A stretch of 64,000 bases of DNA, from contig NZ_CP113864.1 in assembly GCF_026914285.1 (NCBI RefSeq), forward strand, positions 595,501-659,500, in the 5' to 3' direction. Below, in pieces: positions 25,675 to 33,981 of the stretch. Origin of the DNA: Caldicellulosiruptor naganoensis. GTDB lineage: Bacteria; Bacillota; Thermoanaerobacteria; Caldicellulosiruptorales; Caldicellulosiruptoraceae. Each line of letters opens with the position of its first letter. Position 1 is the first letter of the stretch. Made by a program: the position numbers and the translations under genes. The notes beneath the pieces were generated by a model that was not told the origin of the DNA, did not search any database, and worked only from the letters and a program-made list of their open reading frames with translations.

Positions 25675-26739
25675 TTATCCTTTGTACAGGATTGCTTCAT
25701 TGTCTATATAAAGTTCGCAATTAATATCTTCGTTTACAATTTCAACATCCTTCACAAGTTCAATTCTATACATACTGGATGTGTACCAGTTGAGTTTCGG
25801 CTGTACATTTACAAAGTTGAGATTACTCTCTAAAGAAGGAAGCAAATAGTTCCAGTTAACATAATGATTGAAGTTTTCAATAATATCTGTGATGACTGCA
25901 TTGAATTTATTCAAAAGAAGTTTTTGAAATTCATGCCATTTTGAAAGTGATGCTTCAATATTTGTAAGACCGAAGTATCCTGCACAACCTGCACCTTTTA
26001 AGCTTGAGGTCGTTCTTGTAAAGCACAAGTCCAAAGCTTCAATTGTCTCTGGTGGGTCGATTGTAAATGTGTCAAAGCTTTTTACAAGTTCATCAGGAAG
26101 CTTGTTTCTGAAGTCATACTCAATTGCTTTCAAATTGAGATTATATTCTTTTGCAGCTTTGTTTATAAAATCTACAAGTCTTTTGTCAATCTCTAATACC
26201 AATACTTCTGTTGGAAGTTTTGTCAAAGCTGCTGCAATTGATACCAGATCATCATCGCCAAATACAATGAGTCTCTTTCCTACAAGGTCGCCTTTTTTAA
26301 TCATAAGAGCAATTCTTGAAAAAGCTGTTTCTTCGGTAACATAACCTTGGTCGTACTCAACTATTGCATCAGGTCTTGTTTTTACTATCTCTTTAAACTT
26401 TTCATAAGCGTCTTTTATTTCAGTAAATACAATACCGCGGCCTTCGCAGCATTGGCATGTGTAATTCTTCACAACGGGAATGCCTTTTTGCTCAATAAAT
26501 TCTTTTCCTTTCTGTGTAAGCATTAAATTACCATTTTCATTTGATTTTACAAAATCTATTGAAATAAGATAGTTAATTGTTTCCCTCACAACAGCAAACG
26601 GCTTTTGTGAAAGAAATATTGCTTCCCAAAAGTGATTTGTGGAGTTCAATGCTGCCATTACCTTTTCGATATCTCTTTCGTTTACATTTACCTTTGTCTT
26701 GGTCTTTACAAATTCCACTGCGCTCCTTAGTTCATCCAC
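25675..26739 (-). CDS. bpsA: N4-bis(aminopropyl)spermidine synthase (branched-chain polyamine synthase)
   Basis: Aminopropyltransferase that makes branched polyamines from decarboxylated SAM, found mainly in thermophilic archaea and bacteria. An N-terminal winged-helix-like region is followed by a CQCCEGRG cysteine cluster and a Rossmann methyltransferase-type domain. The signature GDDDLVSIAAAL and the catalytic DPPET (FDTFTIDPPETIEALDL) match BpsA. About 354 residues, as in known enzymes. GTG 26739 is chosen because AGGAGG lies eight bases upstream; GTG 26748 would overlap the site. No other polyamine gene is near. Confidence 0.9.
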   Translation of the reverse strand: MDELRSAVEFVKTKTKVNVNERDIEKVMAALNSTNHFWEAIFLSQKPFAVVRETINYLISIDFVKSNENGNLMLTQKGKEFIEQKGIPVVKNYTCQCCEGRGIVFTEIKDAYEKFKEIVKTRPDAIVEYDQGYVTEETAFSRIALMIKKGDLVGKRLIVFGDDDLVSIAAALTKLPTEVLVLEIDKRLVDFINKAAKEYNLNLKAIEYDFRNKLPDELVKSFDTFTIDPPETIEALDLCFTRTTSSLKGAGCAGYFGLTNIEASLSKWHEFQKLLLNKFNAVITDIIENFNHYVNWNYLLPSLESNLNFVNVQPKLNWYTSSMYRIELVKDVEIVNEDINCELYIDNEAILYKG

Positions 26740-26870
26740 ATCTACCACCTCCTCAAAGATTTAGATGCAGTTTTTAAGAGTTTGTTGACAACAATATATA
26801 ATAATATCATAATAAAAAAAGGTGTCAATAATGACACTGCAAAAAGAGACGTACAAAGGGTGAGAAAAGC

Positions 26871-28046
26871 TTGAAAATTAAGGTTCTTCCAGAAGATTTT
26901 ATAGTCAAAGAAAAACTTGACATTGAGATAAAACCAAGCGGAAAGTACAAGATTTATCTTTTGAAAAAGAAGCACTGGAACACAATTGATGCGTTAAGAT
27001 TTATATCAAAAGAGAACAAGATTCCATTTGAGAAAATAGGCTGCGCAGGAAGAAAAGACAGACATGCTCTTACTTTTCAGTATATTTCTGTACCAAGAGA
27101 ATATGACATAAGTTTCAATAGAGAAAATGTTAAGCTTGAATTTATAGGGTATTCAGATGATTTTGTTTCACCTATGATACTCAAAGGCAATTATTTTGAA
27201 GTAGTAATAAGGAAGATAAAGAATAAGGATGAAAGAATTTTTCAGAGACTTGATGAGATAAAGAAATTTGGTTTTCCAAATTATTTTGATGACCAGCGTT
27301 TCGGAAGTGTCGAAAACGAAGAGGAATTTATCGGTGAGAAGATAGTAAAAAAACATTACAACGGAGCACTAAAACTCTATTTTACAACCATTCATCCTGA
27401 GGATAAAAGAGAAGAAAAGGAAAGAAAGAAAAAGATATTTGAGCTTTGGGGGGACTTCGAAAAAGTACTTCCTCTTTGCAAAACAAAGGTTGAGAAAGAG
27501 ATAATAAAGACTTTAATGAAAGGCAAAAGCAGACACTATTTAATCGAAGCTGTAAACCTCATACCAAAAGAAGAGATGTCAATGTTTTTCTCTGCTTACC
27601 AGAGCTATATCTGGAACAGGACTTTAAGCACAGTTTTACCATATTATACTGATTTGCTAAAACCTGTTAAGGGGAAGATTATGGAATATCTTATTTATAA
27701 AACACTTTCTGACAAAGCTTTGAATGAATTAAAAAATCTTAAAATTCCGACTGTATCATCAAGAATACCTTACGTAAATAGTCTTGTTAACAATACCATT
27801 TTGGAGATTTTAAATGAACGAGGGCTTAAACCTTCAGACTTTGACCTCAAAAAGATAAGAAAGTCGTTTTATAAATCATTTTTAAGACCTGCAATAGTCT
27901 TTCCAGAAAATCTTGAGGTTTCAAACTTTGAAGAAGATGACTTTTATAGCGGATATTTTAAACTAAAATTGAAATTTCATCTTCCAGCCGGCTCATTTGC
28001 CACAATGCTTTTTAAAAGTTTAACAATATACATTGCGAACACATAA
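26871..28046 (+). CDS. truD: tRNA pseudouridine synthase TruD
   Basis: Modifies U13 in tRNA. 391 residues with the TruD core: VLPEDFIVKEKL at the start, the catalytic segment CAGRKDRHALTFQY with the active-site Asp, and NYFDDQRFGSVEN, which corresponds to the conserved NYFGxQRFG motif. The inserted TRUD domain spans roughly residues 160-310 (AYQSYIWNRTLS). One change is that the usual Gly of NYFGxQRFG is Asp. TTG start with GGGTGAG upstream. It is divergent from bpsA. TruD is patchy in Firmicutes. Confidence 0.92.
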   Translation: MKIKVLPEDFIVKEKLDIEIKPSGKYKIYLLKKKHWNTIDALRFISKENKIPFEKIGCAGRKDRHALTFQYISVPREYDISFNRENVKLEFIGYSDDFVSPMILKGNYFEVVIRKIKNKDERIFQRLDEIKKFGFPNYFDDQRFGSVENEEEFIGEKIVKKHYNGALKLYFTTIHPEDKREEKERKKKIFELWGDFEKVLPLCKTKVEKEIIKTLMKGKSRHYLIEAVNLIPKEEMSMFFSAYQSYIWNRTLSTVLPYYTDLLKPVKGKIMEYLIYKTLSDKALNELKNLKIPTVSSRIPYVNSLVNNTILEILNERGLKPSDFDLKKIRKSFYKSFLRPAIVFPENLEVSNFEEDDFYSGYFKLKLKFHLPAGSFATMLFKSLTIYIANT

Positions 28047-28052
28047 TCGCTA

Positions 28053-28081
28053 TTGACTGACAACCTGATTGCTTTTATAAT
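28053..28081 (+). promoter_or_regulatory. promoter of tRNA-His / tRNA-Gln
   Basis: TTGACT at 28053-28058 and TATAAT at 28076-28081 with a 17-base spacer, about 26 bases before tRNA-His. The TTGACT begins only seven bases after the truD stop. Confidence 0.85.
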
Positions 28082-28106
28082 ATAAGCTGCTTATTAAGGA
28101 AGAGGC

Positions 28107-28184
28107 GGTGGATATAGCTCAGTTGGTTAGAGCGCCAGGTTGTGGCCCTGGAGGTCATGGGTTCGAGTCCCATTATCCACCCCA
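28107..28184 (+). tRNA. tRNA-His (anticodon GTG)
   Basis: Includes the extra G at position -1 (28107) opposite C73. Acceptor GTGGATA pairs with TATCCAC, the anticodon loop is TTGTGGC, and CCA is encoded. D arm AGCTCAGTTGGTTAGAGC and T arm ATGGGTTCGAGTCCCAT are canonical. Confidence 0.97.
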
Positions 28185-28198
28185 TATATAAAATAAGT

Positions 28199-28274
28199 TG
28201 GGGTGTCGCCAAGCGGTAAGGCACAGGACTTTGACTCCTGCATTCCGGTGGTTCGAATCCACCCACCCCAGCCA
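28199..28274 (+). tRNA. tRNA-Gln (anticodon TTG)
   Basis: Acceptor TGGGGTG pairs with CACCCCA, then GCCA. Anticodon stem CAGGA/TCCTG encloses loop CTTTGAC with anticodon TTG. T arm GGTGGTTCGAATCCACC. Fourteen bases after tRNA-His, in one transcript. Confidence 0.97.
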
Positions 28275-28414
28275 TTTTTGTTTTATGGAGAGTTTTAAGG
28301 GTTACAGAGGATTGTTTAAAAATGTTAAGCGACAGAAAATACATCAAATCCGGCAGTACTTTGAAATAACAGGATTTTAAAAAGAAAACAAGACTTACAA
28401 TAGTGATACTATAT

Positions 28415-28453
28415 CCACCGAACGCAGGAAGAATGCGTGAGGTGGTTTTATTA
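28415..28453 (+). terminator. terminator of the tRNA-His/Gln transcript, with a tandem GA internal loop
   Basis: CCACC-GA-ACGCA (28415-28426) faces TGCGT-GA-GGTGG (28434-28445) around loop GGAAGAA, then TTTTATTAT. The two GA steps face each other and could form sheared G-A pairs. The rest of 28275-28485 holds nothing I can support as a gene. Confidence 0.6.
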
Positions 28454-28485
28454 TATCCCAATGACGTATTTTAAAATTTTTTCTT

Positions 28486-28728
28486 TTGGTCAATTCATTT
28501 AATAGCTATATAGCTATATTTTTACTCATTGTAGCCGCTGTTTTTGCTATGAGTATATCGCTGTCAAAGAAAGTTAAATCAAACTGTTATCTTCAAGACT
28601 TGAGAGCTAATGATTTATTTGAAAGTGAGTTGGAAATAACAAAAAGAGGATGTTCTTATGAAAGACATCCTCTTTTATTGCGCGATTTAGGAATTTTTGA
28701 TAAAATAATTCAAAAGAACTTTGAATGA
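28486..28728 (+). CDS. possible 80-residue single-helix protein
   Basis: ORF from TTG 28486 with one clear membrane helix near the start (SYIAIFLLIVAAVFAMSISL) and a polar remainder. No ribosome binding site is visible. A terminator-like hairpin (AAAGAGGATG, about 28645-28654, with CATCCTCTTT, about 28667-28676, then TATT) lies inside its 3' part, which argues against the full ORF being translated as drawn. It may be a decayed gene or a chance ORF. Confidence 0.22.
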   Translation: MVNSFNSYIAIFLLIVAAVFAMSISLSKKVKSNCYLQDLRANDLFESELEITKRGCSYERHPLLLRDLGIFDKIIQKNFE

Positions 28729-28754
28729 CTATTTGTAATAGAAGGGGCTAAAAA

Positions 28755-29192
28755 ATGATAAGGATAAATAAAATTGATATTGATCATGCTAAAAAAGCTA
28801 TTGAAGATTTGGGTGCATTTTTCAGCAGGTTTGGTGACAAGGTTGTTGTTGCTTATCTTTTTGGCTCATTTGCAGCTGAAACATATACTCCCCTTTCTGA
28901 CATAGACATAGCGGTTCTGCTTAGAGAAGAACTTTCTAAAGAAGCGGTTGAAGAACTTGAAAATGAGATTCTTGATGGACTCATGAAAATCTTTAAGACT
29001 GACGAAATTGACCTTATTACACTCAACAGTGCACCTTTGTCTGTGAGATACGGTGTATTAAAAACTGCAAAGATGGTGTACTGCAGCAATATTGAAAAAA
29101 CGATTGACTTTCAAACAGAGGTCATTTCAAAGTATCTTGATATAAAGCCTTATAGGGAAGAATTTTATAGGGAATTTTTGAAATCTTTGTAA
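28755..29192 (+). CDS. mntA: MntA-type nucleotidyltransferase antitoxin
   Basis: Minimal nucleotidyltransferase (MNT) of 145 residues. The active-site motif VAYLFGSFAAETYTPLSDID (GSFxxxxxxxxSDID) and a third acidic residue in DEIDLITLN are complete. In the HepT-MntA toxin-antitoxin type the MNT protein AMPylates a Tyr of the HEPN toxin and so neutralises it. The HEPN gene follows 31 bases downstream. AAGGGG is just ahead of the ATG. Confidence 0.88.
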   Translation: MIRINKIDIDHAKKAIEDLGAFFSRFGDKVVVAYLFGSFAAETYTPLSDIDIAVLLREELSKEAVEELENEILDGLMKIFKTDEIDLITLNSAPLSVRYGVLKTAKMVYCSNIEKTIDFQTEVISKYLDIKPYREEFYREFLKSL

Positions 29193-29223
29193 AGATTTAT
29201 TGAAAGGAGTTTGTTTTTAAGAT

Positions 29224-29659
29224 ATGGACGAAAAAATATTATTTCATTTAAAGCTCTTAAAAAAATATACAGAGTTGTTGAAAGACATATCAAAAGTTGA
29301 TTTTGAAGAATATATGGCAAATGAAATCTTAAAAGGTGCAGTGCAAAGGTATTTGCAAATTGCAATTGAAACATGTATGTATCAACATTGGAAATAGGAT
29401 AATTTCAATAGAACAAACAAAAGGTAAAAATATAAAAACGCCTGAAACATATGCAGATATATTTTTGGCATTGTCTCAATTAGGTATTATTAATGACGAA
29501 TTTAGCACAAGGCTTTCTCAAATGGCAAGGTTTAGAAACAAACTGGTACATCTTTATTGGGAAATTGATGATAGTTTGGTTTATAGGTTTATAAAAGAAA
29601 ATATGCAAGATTTTGAAGAATATATTTGTTGTATAAAAAAGTATATCCAAAATAATTAA
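29224..29659 (+). pseudogene. hepT: HepT-like HEPN ribonuclease toxin, 4-bp frameshift
   Basis: From ATG 29224 the protein reads MDEKILFHLKLLKKYTELLK to QRYLQIAIETC and then breaks. In another frame it resumes at INIGNRIISIEQTKGKNIKT, with LALSQLGIINDEFSTRLSQM and the HEPN active-site motif RNKLVHLY (RX4HXY, including the Tyr that MntA modifies). The break is at TGTATGTA (29374-29381): removing one 4-base copy joins ETC to INIGNR and gives 143 residues, a normal HepT length. As written the toxin would be truncated after about 55 residues and lack its catalytic motif. Confidence 0.85.
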
Positions 29660-29699
29660 TATTTATTGTAAACTTTACAGTATAATCATTTTAAGTTAA

Positions 29700-29720
29700 T
29701 TGTTCGTATATTTCGAACAA
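29700..29720. repeat. short inverted repeat downstream of hepT
   Basis: TTGTTCG (29700-29706) and CGAACAA (29714-29720) are exact inverses around an AT-rich 7-nt loop. No T run follows, so it is not a clear terminator. It lies ten bases upstream of the tRNA-Lys promoter. Confidence 0.4.
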
Positions 29721-29730
29721 AAGTTTGGTA

Positions 29731-29759
29731 TTGTAGAGTCAGCAGACATCAGCTATAAT
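29731..29759 (+). promoter_or_regulatory. promoter of tRNA-Lys
   Basis: TTGTAG at 29731-29736 and TATAAT at 29754-29759 with a 17-base spacer, 20 bases before the tRNA. Confidence 0.7.
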
Positions 29760-29778
29760 AACAGTGCACCTTATATAT

Positions 29779-29854
29779 GGGCCATTAGCTCAGTAGGCAG
29801 AGCACCAGCCTTTTAAGCTGGGTGTCCCGCGTTCGAGTCGCGGATGGCTCACCA
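29779..29854 (+). tRNA. tRNA-Lys (anticodon TTT)
   Basis: Acceptor GGGCCAT pairs with ATGGCTC (one G-T), then ACCA. Anticodon stem CCAGC/GCTGG around CTTTTAA gives anticodon TTT. T arm CGCGTTCGAGTCGCG. Confidence 0.97.
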
Positions 29855-29864
29855 TGTTAAATAT

Positions 29865-29893
29865 AAAAGCCCTTAAAAAAGAGGGCTTTTTTT
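29865..29893 (+). terminator. terminator of tRNA-Lys
   Basis: AAAAGCCCT at 29865-29873 pairs with AGGGCTTTT at 29882-29890 and runs into further T. Because this lies inside the upward extension of the comM frame, it supports the later comM start. Confidence 0.85.
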
Positions 29894-29961
29894 GTTATAT
29901 ATTGAAAAGAAGAAGCTTGTGTGATAAAGTTTTATTAAAAAAAGAAAGGAAAAGAAAAAAG

Positions 29962-31491
29962 GTGCTTGCAAAAATTTTGACATCTTCATATATAGGGATA
30001 AAAGGCTTTGTTGTTACTGTTGAGACTGATATGACAAATGGACTTCCAAATTTTGATATTGTGGGACTTCCAGATGTTACTATAAAAGAGTCAAAAGAGA
30101 GAATAAAGGTTGCTATAAAAAACAGTGGATTTGATTTTCCAAACAGAAGAATAATTGTAAATCTTGCTCCTGCCAGCACTAAAAAAGAAGGCTCATCATT
30201 TGACCTTCCAATTGCTATTTCAATTCTAAAATCATCTGAGCAGATTAGTCCAAAGCTAAATCCAGACGACATTGCCATTATTGGTGAGCTTTCCTTAGAT
30301 GGCAGCGTAAAAAAAGTGAATGGGGCACTTTTGATGACAATTGCTGCACTTGAAAATAACGTAAAAAAAATAATTGTGCCATACGAAAACAGGGCTGAGT
30401 GCGCAGTTGTAAAAGGAATAGATGTTTACCCTGTTAGGACATTGAAAGAGGCAATAGAAGTTTTAAATGGAAGTGAAGATATTAAACCGTATAAAATTGA
30501 CTTAGATAATCTAAATGCAGATCATTTTACATATGACATTGATTTTAGTGACATAAAAGGGCAGGAGTATGTGAAAAGAGCAGTTGAGATTGCTGTTGCT
30601 GGTATGCACAATCTTTTATTAATTGGACCACCAGGGGCTGGTAAGACAATGATTGCACAGAGAATACCGACAATTTTGCCACCTATGACCTTTGAGGAAA
30701 GTTTAGAAGTTACAAAGATTTACAGCTGTGCAGGGCTTTTGAAAGAAGGCGAAGCACTCATACTAAGAAGACCTTTTAGAAGCCCACATCACACCGCTTC
30801 CTCAATTGCTATAATTGGTGGAGGTAAGATTCCAAAACCGGGTGAGGTTTCTCTTGCACACAATGGAGTATTGTTTTTAGACGAATTTCCAGAGTTTGAT
30901 AAAAAGACAATTGAGGTTCTTCGCCAGCCTCTTGAAGATGGGTACATAACAATTTCAAGGGTAAATGCATCAATTGAGTATCCTGCCAAATTTATGCTTG
31001 TCTGTGCAATGAATCCATGTAAATGTGGATATTTTCTTTCTGAAGATCGGGAGTGCACATGTACCCCTACTCAAATCAGACAATACCTTAGCAAAATTTC
31101 CGGACCCATTTTAGACAGAATTGATGTCCAGGTTGAGGTGAAGGCTGTAAAGCTTGAAAATTTAAATTCTTCTTCTTGTAAAGACTCAAGTAGTATGAGA
31201 AAGGCAATTGAAAAAGCACGGCAAATTCAGCTTGAAAGGTTTAAAGGACTTGGGATTTACTATAATTCCCAGATGAAAGGAAACCATATAAACAAGTTTT
31301 GCAAACTTTCTCAAAAAGAAAAAGCCTTGCTTGAGAAGGCTTATAACACTTTGAATTTGTCTTTACGAGGGTATTCTAAGATTTTGAAGGTTGCAAGGAC
31401 AATTGCAGACTTAGAAGAAAGCGAAGAAATTAAAATTGAGCATCTTCACGAGGCAATATCTTACAGGCTTTTAGAAAGAAGGCTTATTTAG
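29962..31491 (+). CDS. comM: YifB/ComM family Mg-chelatase-like AAA+ ATPase
   Basis: AAA+ protein of the Mg-chelatase ChlI subfamily; in Haemophilus and Vibrio ComM is a helicase that promotes branch migration in natural transformation. 509 residues from GTG 29962, with AAAGGA upstream. The frame is open to 29854, but that part runs through a terminator. The order is an N-terminal S5/Lon-like domain (NGLPNFDIVGLPDVTIKESK), Walker A LLIGPPGAGKT, Walker B NGVLFLDEFPEF and a C-terminal ChlI region. A four-Cys cluster (CAMNPCKCGYF ... CTCTP) is characteristic. Its last eight bases overlap the convergent znuB. Confidence 0.93.
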   Translation: MLAKILTSSYIGIKGFVVTVETDMTNGLPNFDIVGLPDVTIKESKERIKVAIKNSGFDFPNRRIIVNLAPASTKKEGSSFDLPIAISILKSSEQISPKLNPDDIAIIGELSLDGSVKKVNGALLMTIAALENNVKKIIVPYENRAECAVVKGIDVYPVRTLKEAIEVLNGSEDIKPYKIDLDNLNADHFTYDIDFSDIKGQEYVKRAVEIAVAGMHNLLLIGPPGAGKTMIAQRIPTILPPMTFEESLEVTKIYSCAGLLKEGEALILRRPFRSPHHTASSIAIIGGGKIPKPGEVSLAHNGVLFLDEFPEFDKKTIEVLRQPLEDGYITISRVNASIEYPAKFMLVCAMNPCKCGYFLSEDRECTCTPTQIRQYLSKISGPILDRIDVQVEVKAVKLENLNSSSCKDSSSMRKAIEKARQIQLERFKGLGIYYNSQMKGNHINKFCKLSQKEKALLEKAYNTLNLSLRGYSKILKVARTIADLEESEEIKIEHLHEAISYRLLERRLI

Positions 31492-32296
31492 GATTCACTT
31501 TGGGTTTTCTTGAGACCTTGGAAATAGTTTCATAGAGTAAGAAAATTACAACAAAAACTAAAACTGTTGCACCACCGGGTGGGACATCTACATAATAAGA
31601 TAGGCTCAAGCCTGATGTTATAGAAATCAAAGATATCAGCAAAGAGCTTATCTGAAGCATTTTGAAGTTTTTTGAAAACCTCATGGCTATTGCAGTAGGG
31701 AAGACAATCAAGCTTGATATCAAAAGTCCACCTACAATCTTGAGTGAGACAGCAATTATTGTAGCAGAGAGTATGTTCAATATAAAATCTAAAAGCCTTG
31801 TGTTTATTCCTGAGACCTTTGCGCTCATCTCATCAAATGTTGTGTACAAAAGCTGATTTTTAAACCCAGTTAAGAATACTACTGTTACAATTGATATTGC
31901 TAATATTATCCAAACATCTTCATTGCCAATTGTCACAATGCTTCCAAAAAGGTAGCTCATAAGATTTGCACTACTTTTCAAAACTCCAAACAAAACAGCA
32001 GCGATGCCAAGTGCAGTGATTGAAACAAGCGCGAGAGAAACTTCTTCAAATCTTTTAAATCTTGTTTTAAAATATTCCAAAAGCAATGAAAATACAACTG
32101 TTGCTAAAACAGCACCAATTGTTGGGCTAAAATTCAAAAGGAGAGCTGCTGCAACGCCAACAATTGCAGTGTGAGAAAGAGAATCTCCAATCTGTGAAAA
32201 TCTCTTTAGTACTAAGAAATTTCCAATAAGAGATGTCATAGTAGAGACTAAAATTCCGACAATTAAAGCTCTTTGCATAAATTCATACTGAAGCAT
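31484..32296 (-). CDS. znuB: zinc/manganese ABC transporter permease
   Basis: Membrane subunit of the ABC-3 family. 270 residues with about eight hydrophobic helices and the family segment IGDSLSHTAIVGVAAAL near the start. It is last in the zur-znuA-znuC-znuB operon, 32 bases after znuC. Zinc rather than manganese is inferred from the adjacent Zur-like regulator. Confidence 0.92.
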   Translation of the reverse strand: MLQYEFMQRALIVGILVSTMTSLIGNFLVLKRFSQIGDSLSHTAIVGVAAALLLNFSPTIGAVLATVVFSLLLEYFKTRFKRFEEVSLALVSITALGIAAVLFGVLKSSANLMSYLFGSIVTIGNEDVWIILAISIVTVVFLTGFKNQLLYTTFDEMSAKVSGINTRLLDFILNILSATIIAVSLKIVGGLLISSLIVFPTAIAMRFSKNFKMLQISSLLISLISITSGLSLSYYVDVPPGGATVLVFVVIFLLYETISKVSRKPKVNPK

Positions 32297-32328
32297 CTTT
32301 TCACATCCCAGCGTTGAATATTTTTACT

Positions 32329-33090
32329 CTAAGTTAAATCTTTTTTAGGTATATAAAAATGTTTATGTTCAATCTTCTTTATCCTGTATTTGTACACACT
32401 TTCAAACTTAGAAGGCGAAAAGTCCTTGGCACTGCAAGCTGTGTAAATCATACCATCACCCATGCAAATTATTGTGTCTGCATGGTGTGTGACAGCATAA
32501 ACATCATGCGTTACCATCAAAATGGTTGTGCCTTCTTTCTTTTTTTGTCCTAAAATATCAAATAAAAGTTCTTCAGATTTGCTATCTATTCCAACTGTTG
32601 GCTCATCTAAGATCAAGATTTCTGGGCTTGAAATTAGAGCACGTGCCAAAAACACTCTTTGCTGCTGCCCACCTGAAAGATGGCCTATTAACCTATCTTT
32701 TAGATTTTCTATCTCAAGCCTCTTCAAAATCTCCACAGCCTTTTTTAAATCCTGCTCTGAAAAGCTCTCAAAAAATCTCTTTTTAGGAGAAAGCCCTAAA
32801 AGCACTGCTTCCAAAACACTCATAGGAAAGCTTTGATTAAAGCTTGTTACTTTTTGTGGAACATAGGAAATCTTTCTTCTATCTTCAGCTGAAAGTTCAC
32901 TTTTACCAAATATCAAGACCTTACCACTTGTTGGCTTTAGTATTCCTGCTATTATATTCAAAAGGGTAGTTTTTCCAGAACCATTAGGTCCAACTATTGT
33001 AGCAAACTCGCCTTTTTGAATTTTAAGATTAATATCTTTTAATATATGCTTTTGGTCTATAAAAAAGTTGACATCAATTAGCTCAATCAT
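32329..33090 (-). CDS. znuC: zinc/manganese ABC transporter ATP-binding protein
   Basis: 253 residues. Walker A IVGPNGSGKTTLL, Q-loop YVPQKVTSFNQ, signature LSGGQQQRVFLARAL, Walker B PEILILDEPTVGID and the H-loop MVTHDVYAVTHHAD are all present. A normal, intact ATPase that powers the ZnuB permease. Confidence 0.95.
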   Translation of the reverse strand: MIELIDVNFFIDQKHILKDINLKIQKGEFATIVGPNGSGKTTLLNIIAGILKPTSGKVLIFGKSELSAEDRRKISYVPQKVTSFNQSFPMSVLEAVLLGLSPKKRFFESFSEQDLKKAVEILKRLEIENLKDRLIGHLSGGQQQRVFLARALISSPEILILDEPTVGIDSKSEELLFDILGQKKKEGTTILMVTHDVYAVTHHADTIICMGDGMIYTACSAKDFSPSKFESVYKYRIKKIEHKHFYIPKKDLT

Positions 33091-33120
33091 TTTTAAAATT
33101 GCTCTCCCAAAAAAACTTTT

Positions 33121-33981
33121 TTATTTGTTCAAAACAACTTCAAATGCCTTGAGATTTTTTTCCATGAAAGTTAAGATTGTCTCTTTCTGAGATTGCTCTT
33201 TGCTGACAATTCCCATACCATATGCATATACTATTTTTATACCCGTATCTTTCGCTAATGATTTGACAGCAGACAAATTTTCGTTTGGATCAACAAGGAT
33301 GTATTTTATGTTTTTCTTTTTGATTAAATCTACAATCTCTTTCATCTTTGCAGCAGAAGGTTCTTCTTCCTCATTTACCCCTGTGATTGAGTATTGCAAA
33401 AGTCCATAGTTTTTTGCCAAATACCCAAATGATGGGTGGCTTATCAAAAATTCTTTTCTCTTTGCTTTACTTACAACAGTTTGAAACTGTCTGTCAAGCT
33501 CATCTAACTTTAAAACAACAGAAGAGTAGTTCTTTTTGTAATATTGTCTGTTTTTTGGATCTATCTTAGTTAATGCCTCCTCAATATTTTTGGCCATCTT
33601 TTTCAAAAGCCTTGGTGATGTCCAGATATGTGGGTCGCTGTGCACAAATTCTATACCATCTGAAGCTTTAAATACTTTAACGTTTGTGCCATCAAGAGGT
33701 TTTATTACCCATTCATCCACAAGTCCCAAATAAATCACAGCTTTTGAGGATGTCAATTTTGCAATGTCTTTCGATGACGGTTCAAATGAGTGAATTTCAG
33801 CACCGTCTTTTACTATCTTCTCAACAACAAGCTTGTCTCCTGCAATGAGCTTTGTAAGTGAATAGACAGGGTAGATGGTAGTGTAAATTGTATTCGAAGC
33901 CTTATTTTGGAACTTGCAAGCGCCCAACAAAACAAGTAAGGACAGTAAAATCAACACTAAAAAGTATTTTAATTTTCTCAT
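33121..33981 (-). CDS. znuA: zinc-binding lipoprotein (ZnuA/TroA family)
   Basis: Extracytoplasmic metal-binding component. A lipoprotein signal peptide (LKYFLVLILLSLLVLLGAC) ends at a lipobox Cys at residue 22. The 286-residue protein has the cluster A-I fold segments: TTIYPVYSLTKLIAGD, a metal His in GAEIHSFEPSSKD, SDPHIWTSPRL with a second His, ISHPSFGYLAKNYGL with a third, and LVDPNENLSAVKSLAKDTG near the end. It lacks the His-rich loop of many zinc-specific ZnuA proteins, so metal choice is by context. It overlaps the zur stop by four bases. Confidence 0.93.
   Translation of the reverse strand: MRKLKYFLVLILLSLLVLLGACKFQNKASNTIYTTIYPVYSLTKLIAGDKLVVEKIVKDGAEIHSFEPSSKDIAKLTSSKAVIYLGLVDEWVIKPLDGTNVKVFKASDGIEFVHSDPHIWTSPRLLKKMAKNIEEALTKIDPKNRQYYKKNYSSVVLKLDELDRQFQTVVSKAKRKEFLISHPSFGYLAKNYGLLQYSITGVNEEEEPSAAKMKEIVDLIKKKNIKYILVDPNENLSAVKSLAKDTGIKIVYAYGMGIVSKEQSQKETILTFMEKNLKAFEVVLNK

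Noticed and set aside
28285-28380. 31-codon ORF after tRNA-Gln
   Set aside because: No ribosome binding site and no recognisable features; it lies in the trailer before the tRNA terminator.
29854-29961. N-terminal extension of comM from 29854
   Set aside because: This stretch overlaps the 3' end of tRNA-Lys and the tRNA terminator. GTG 29962 has a good ribosome binding site and gives the family's normal length.
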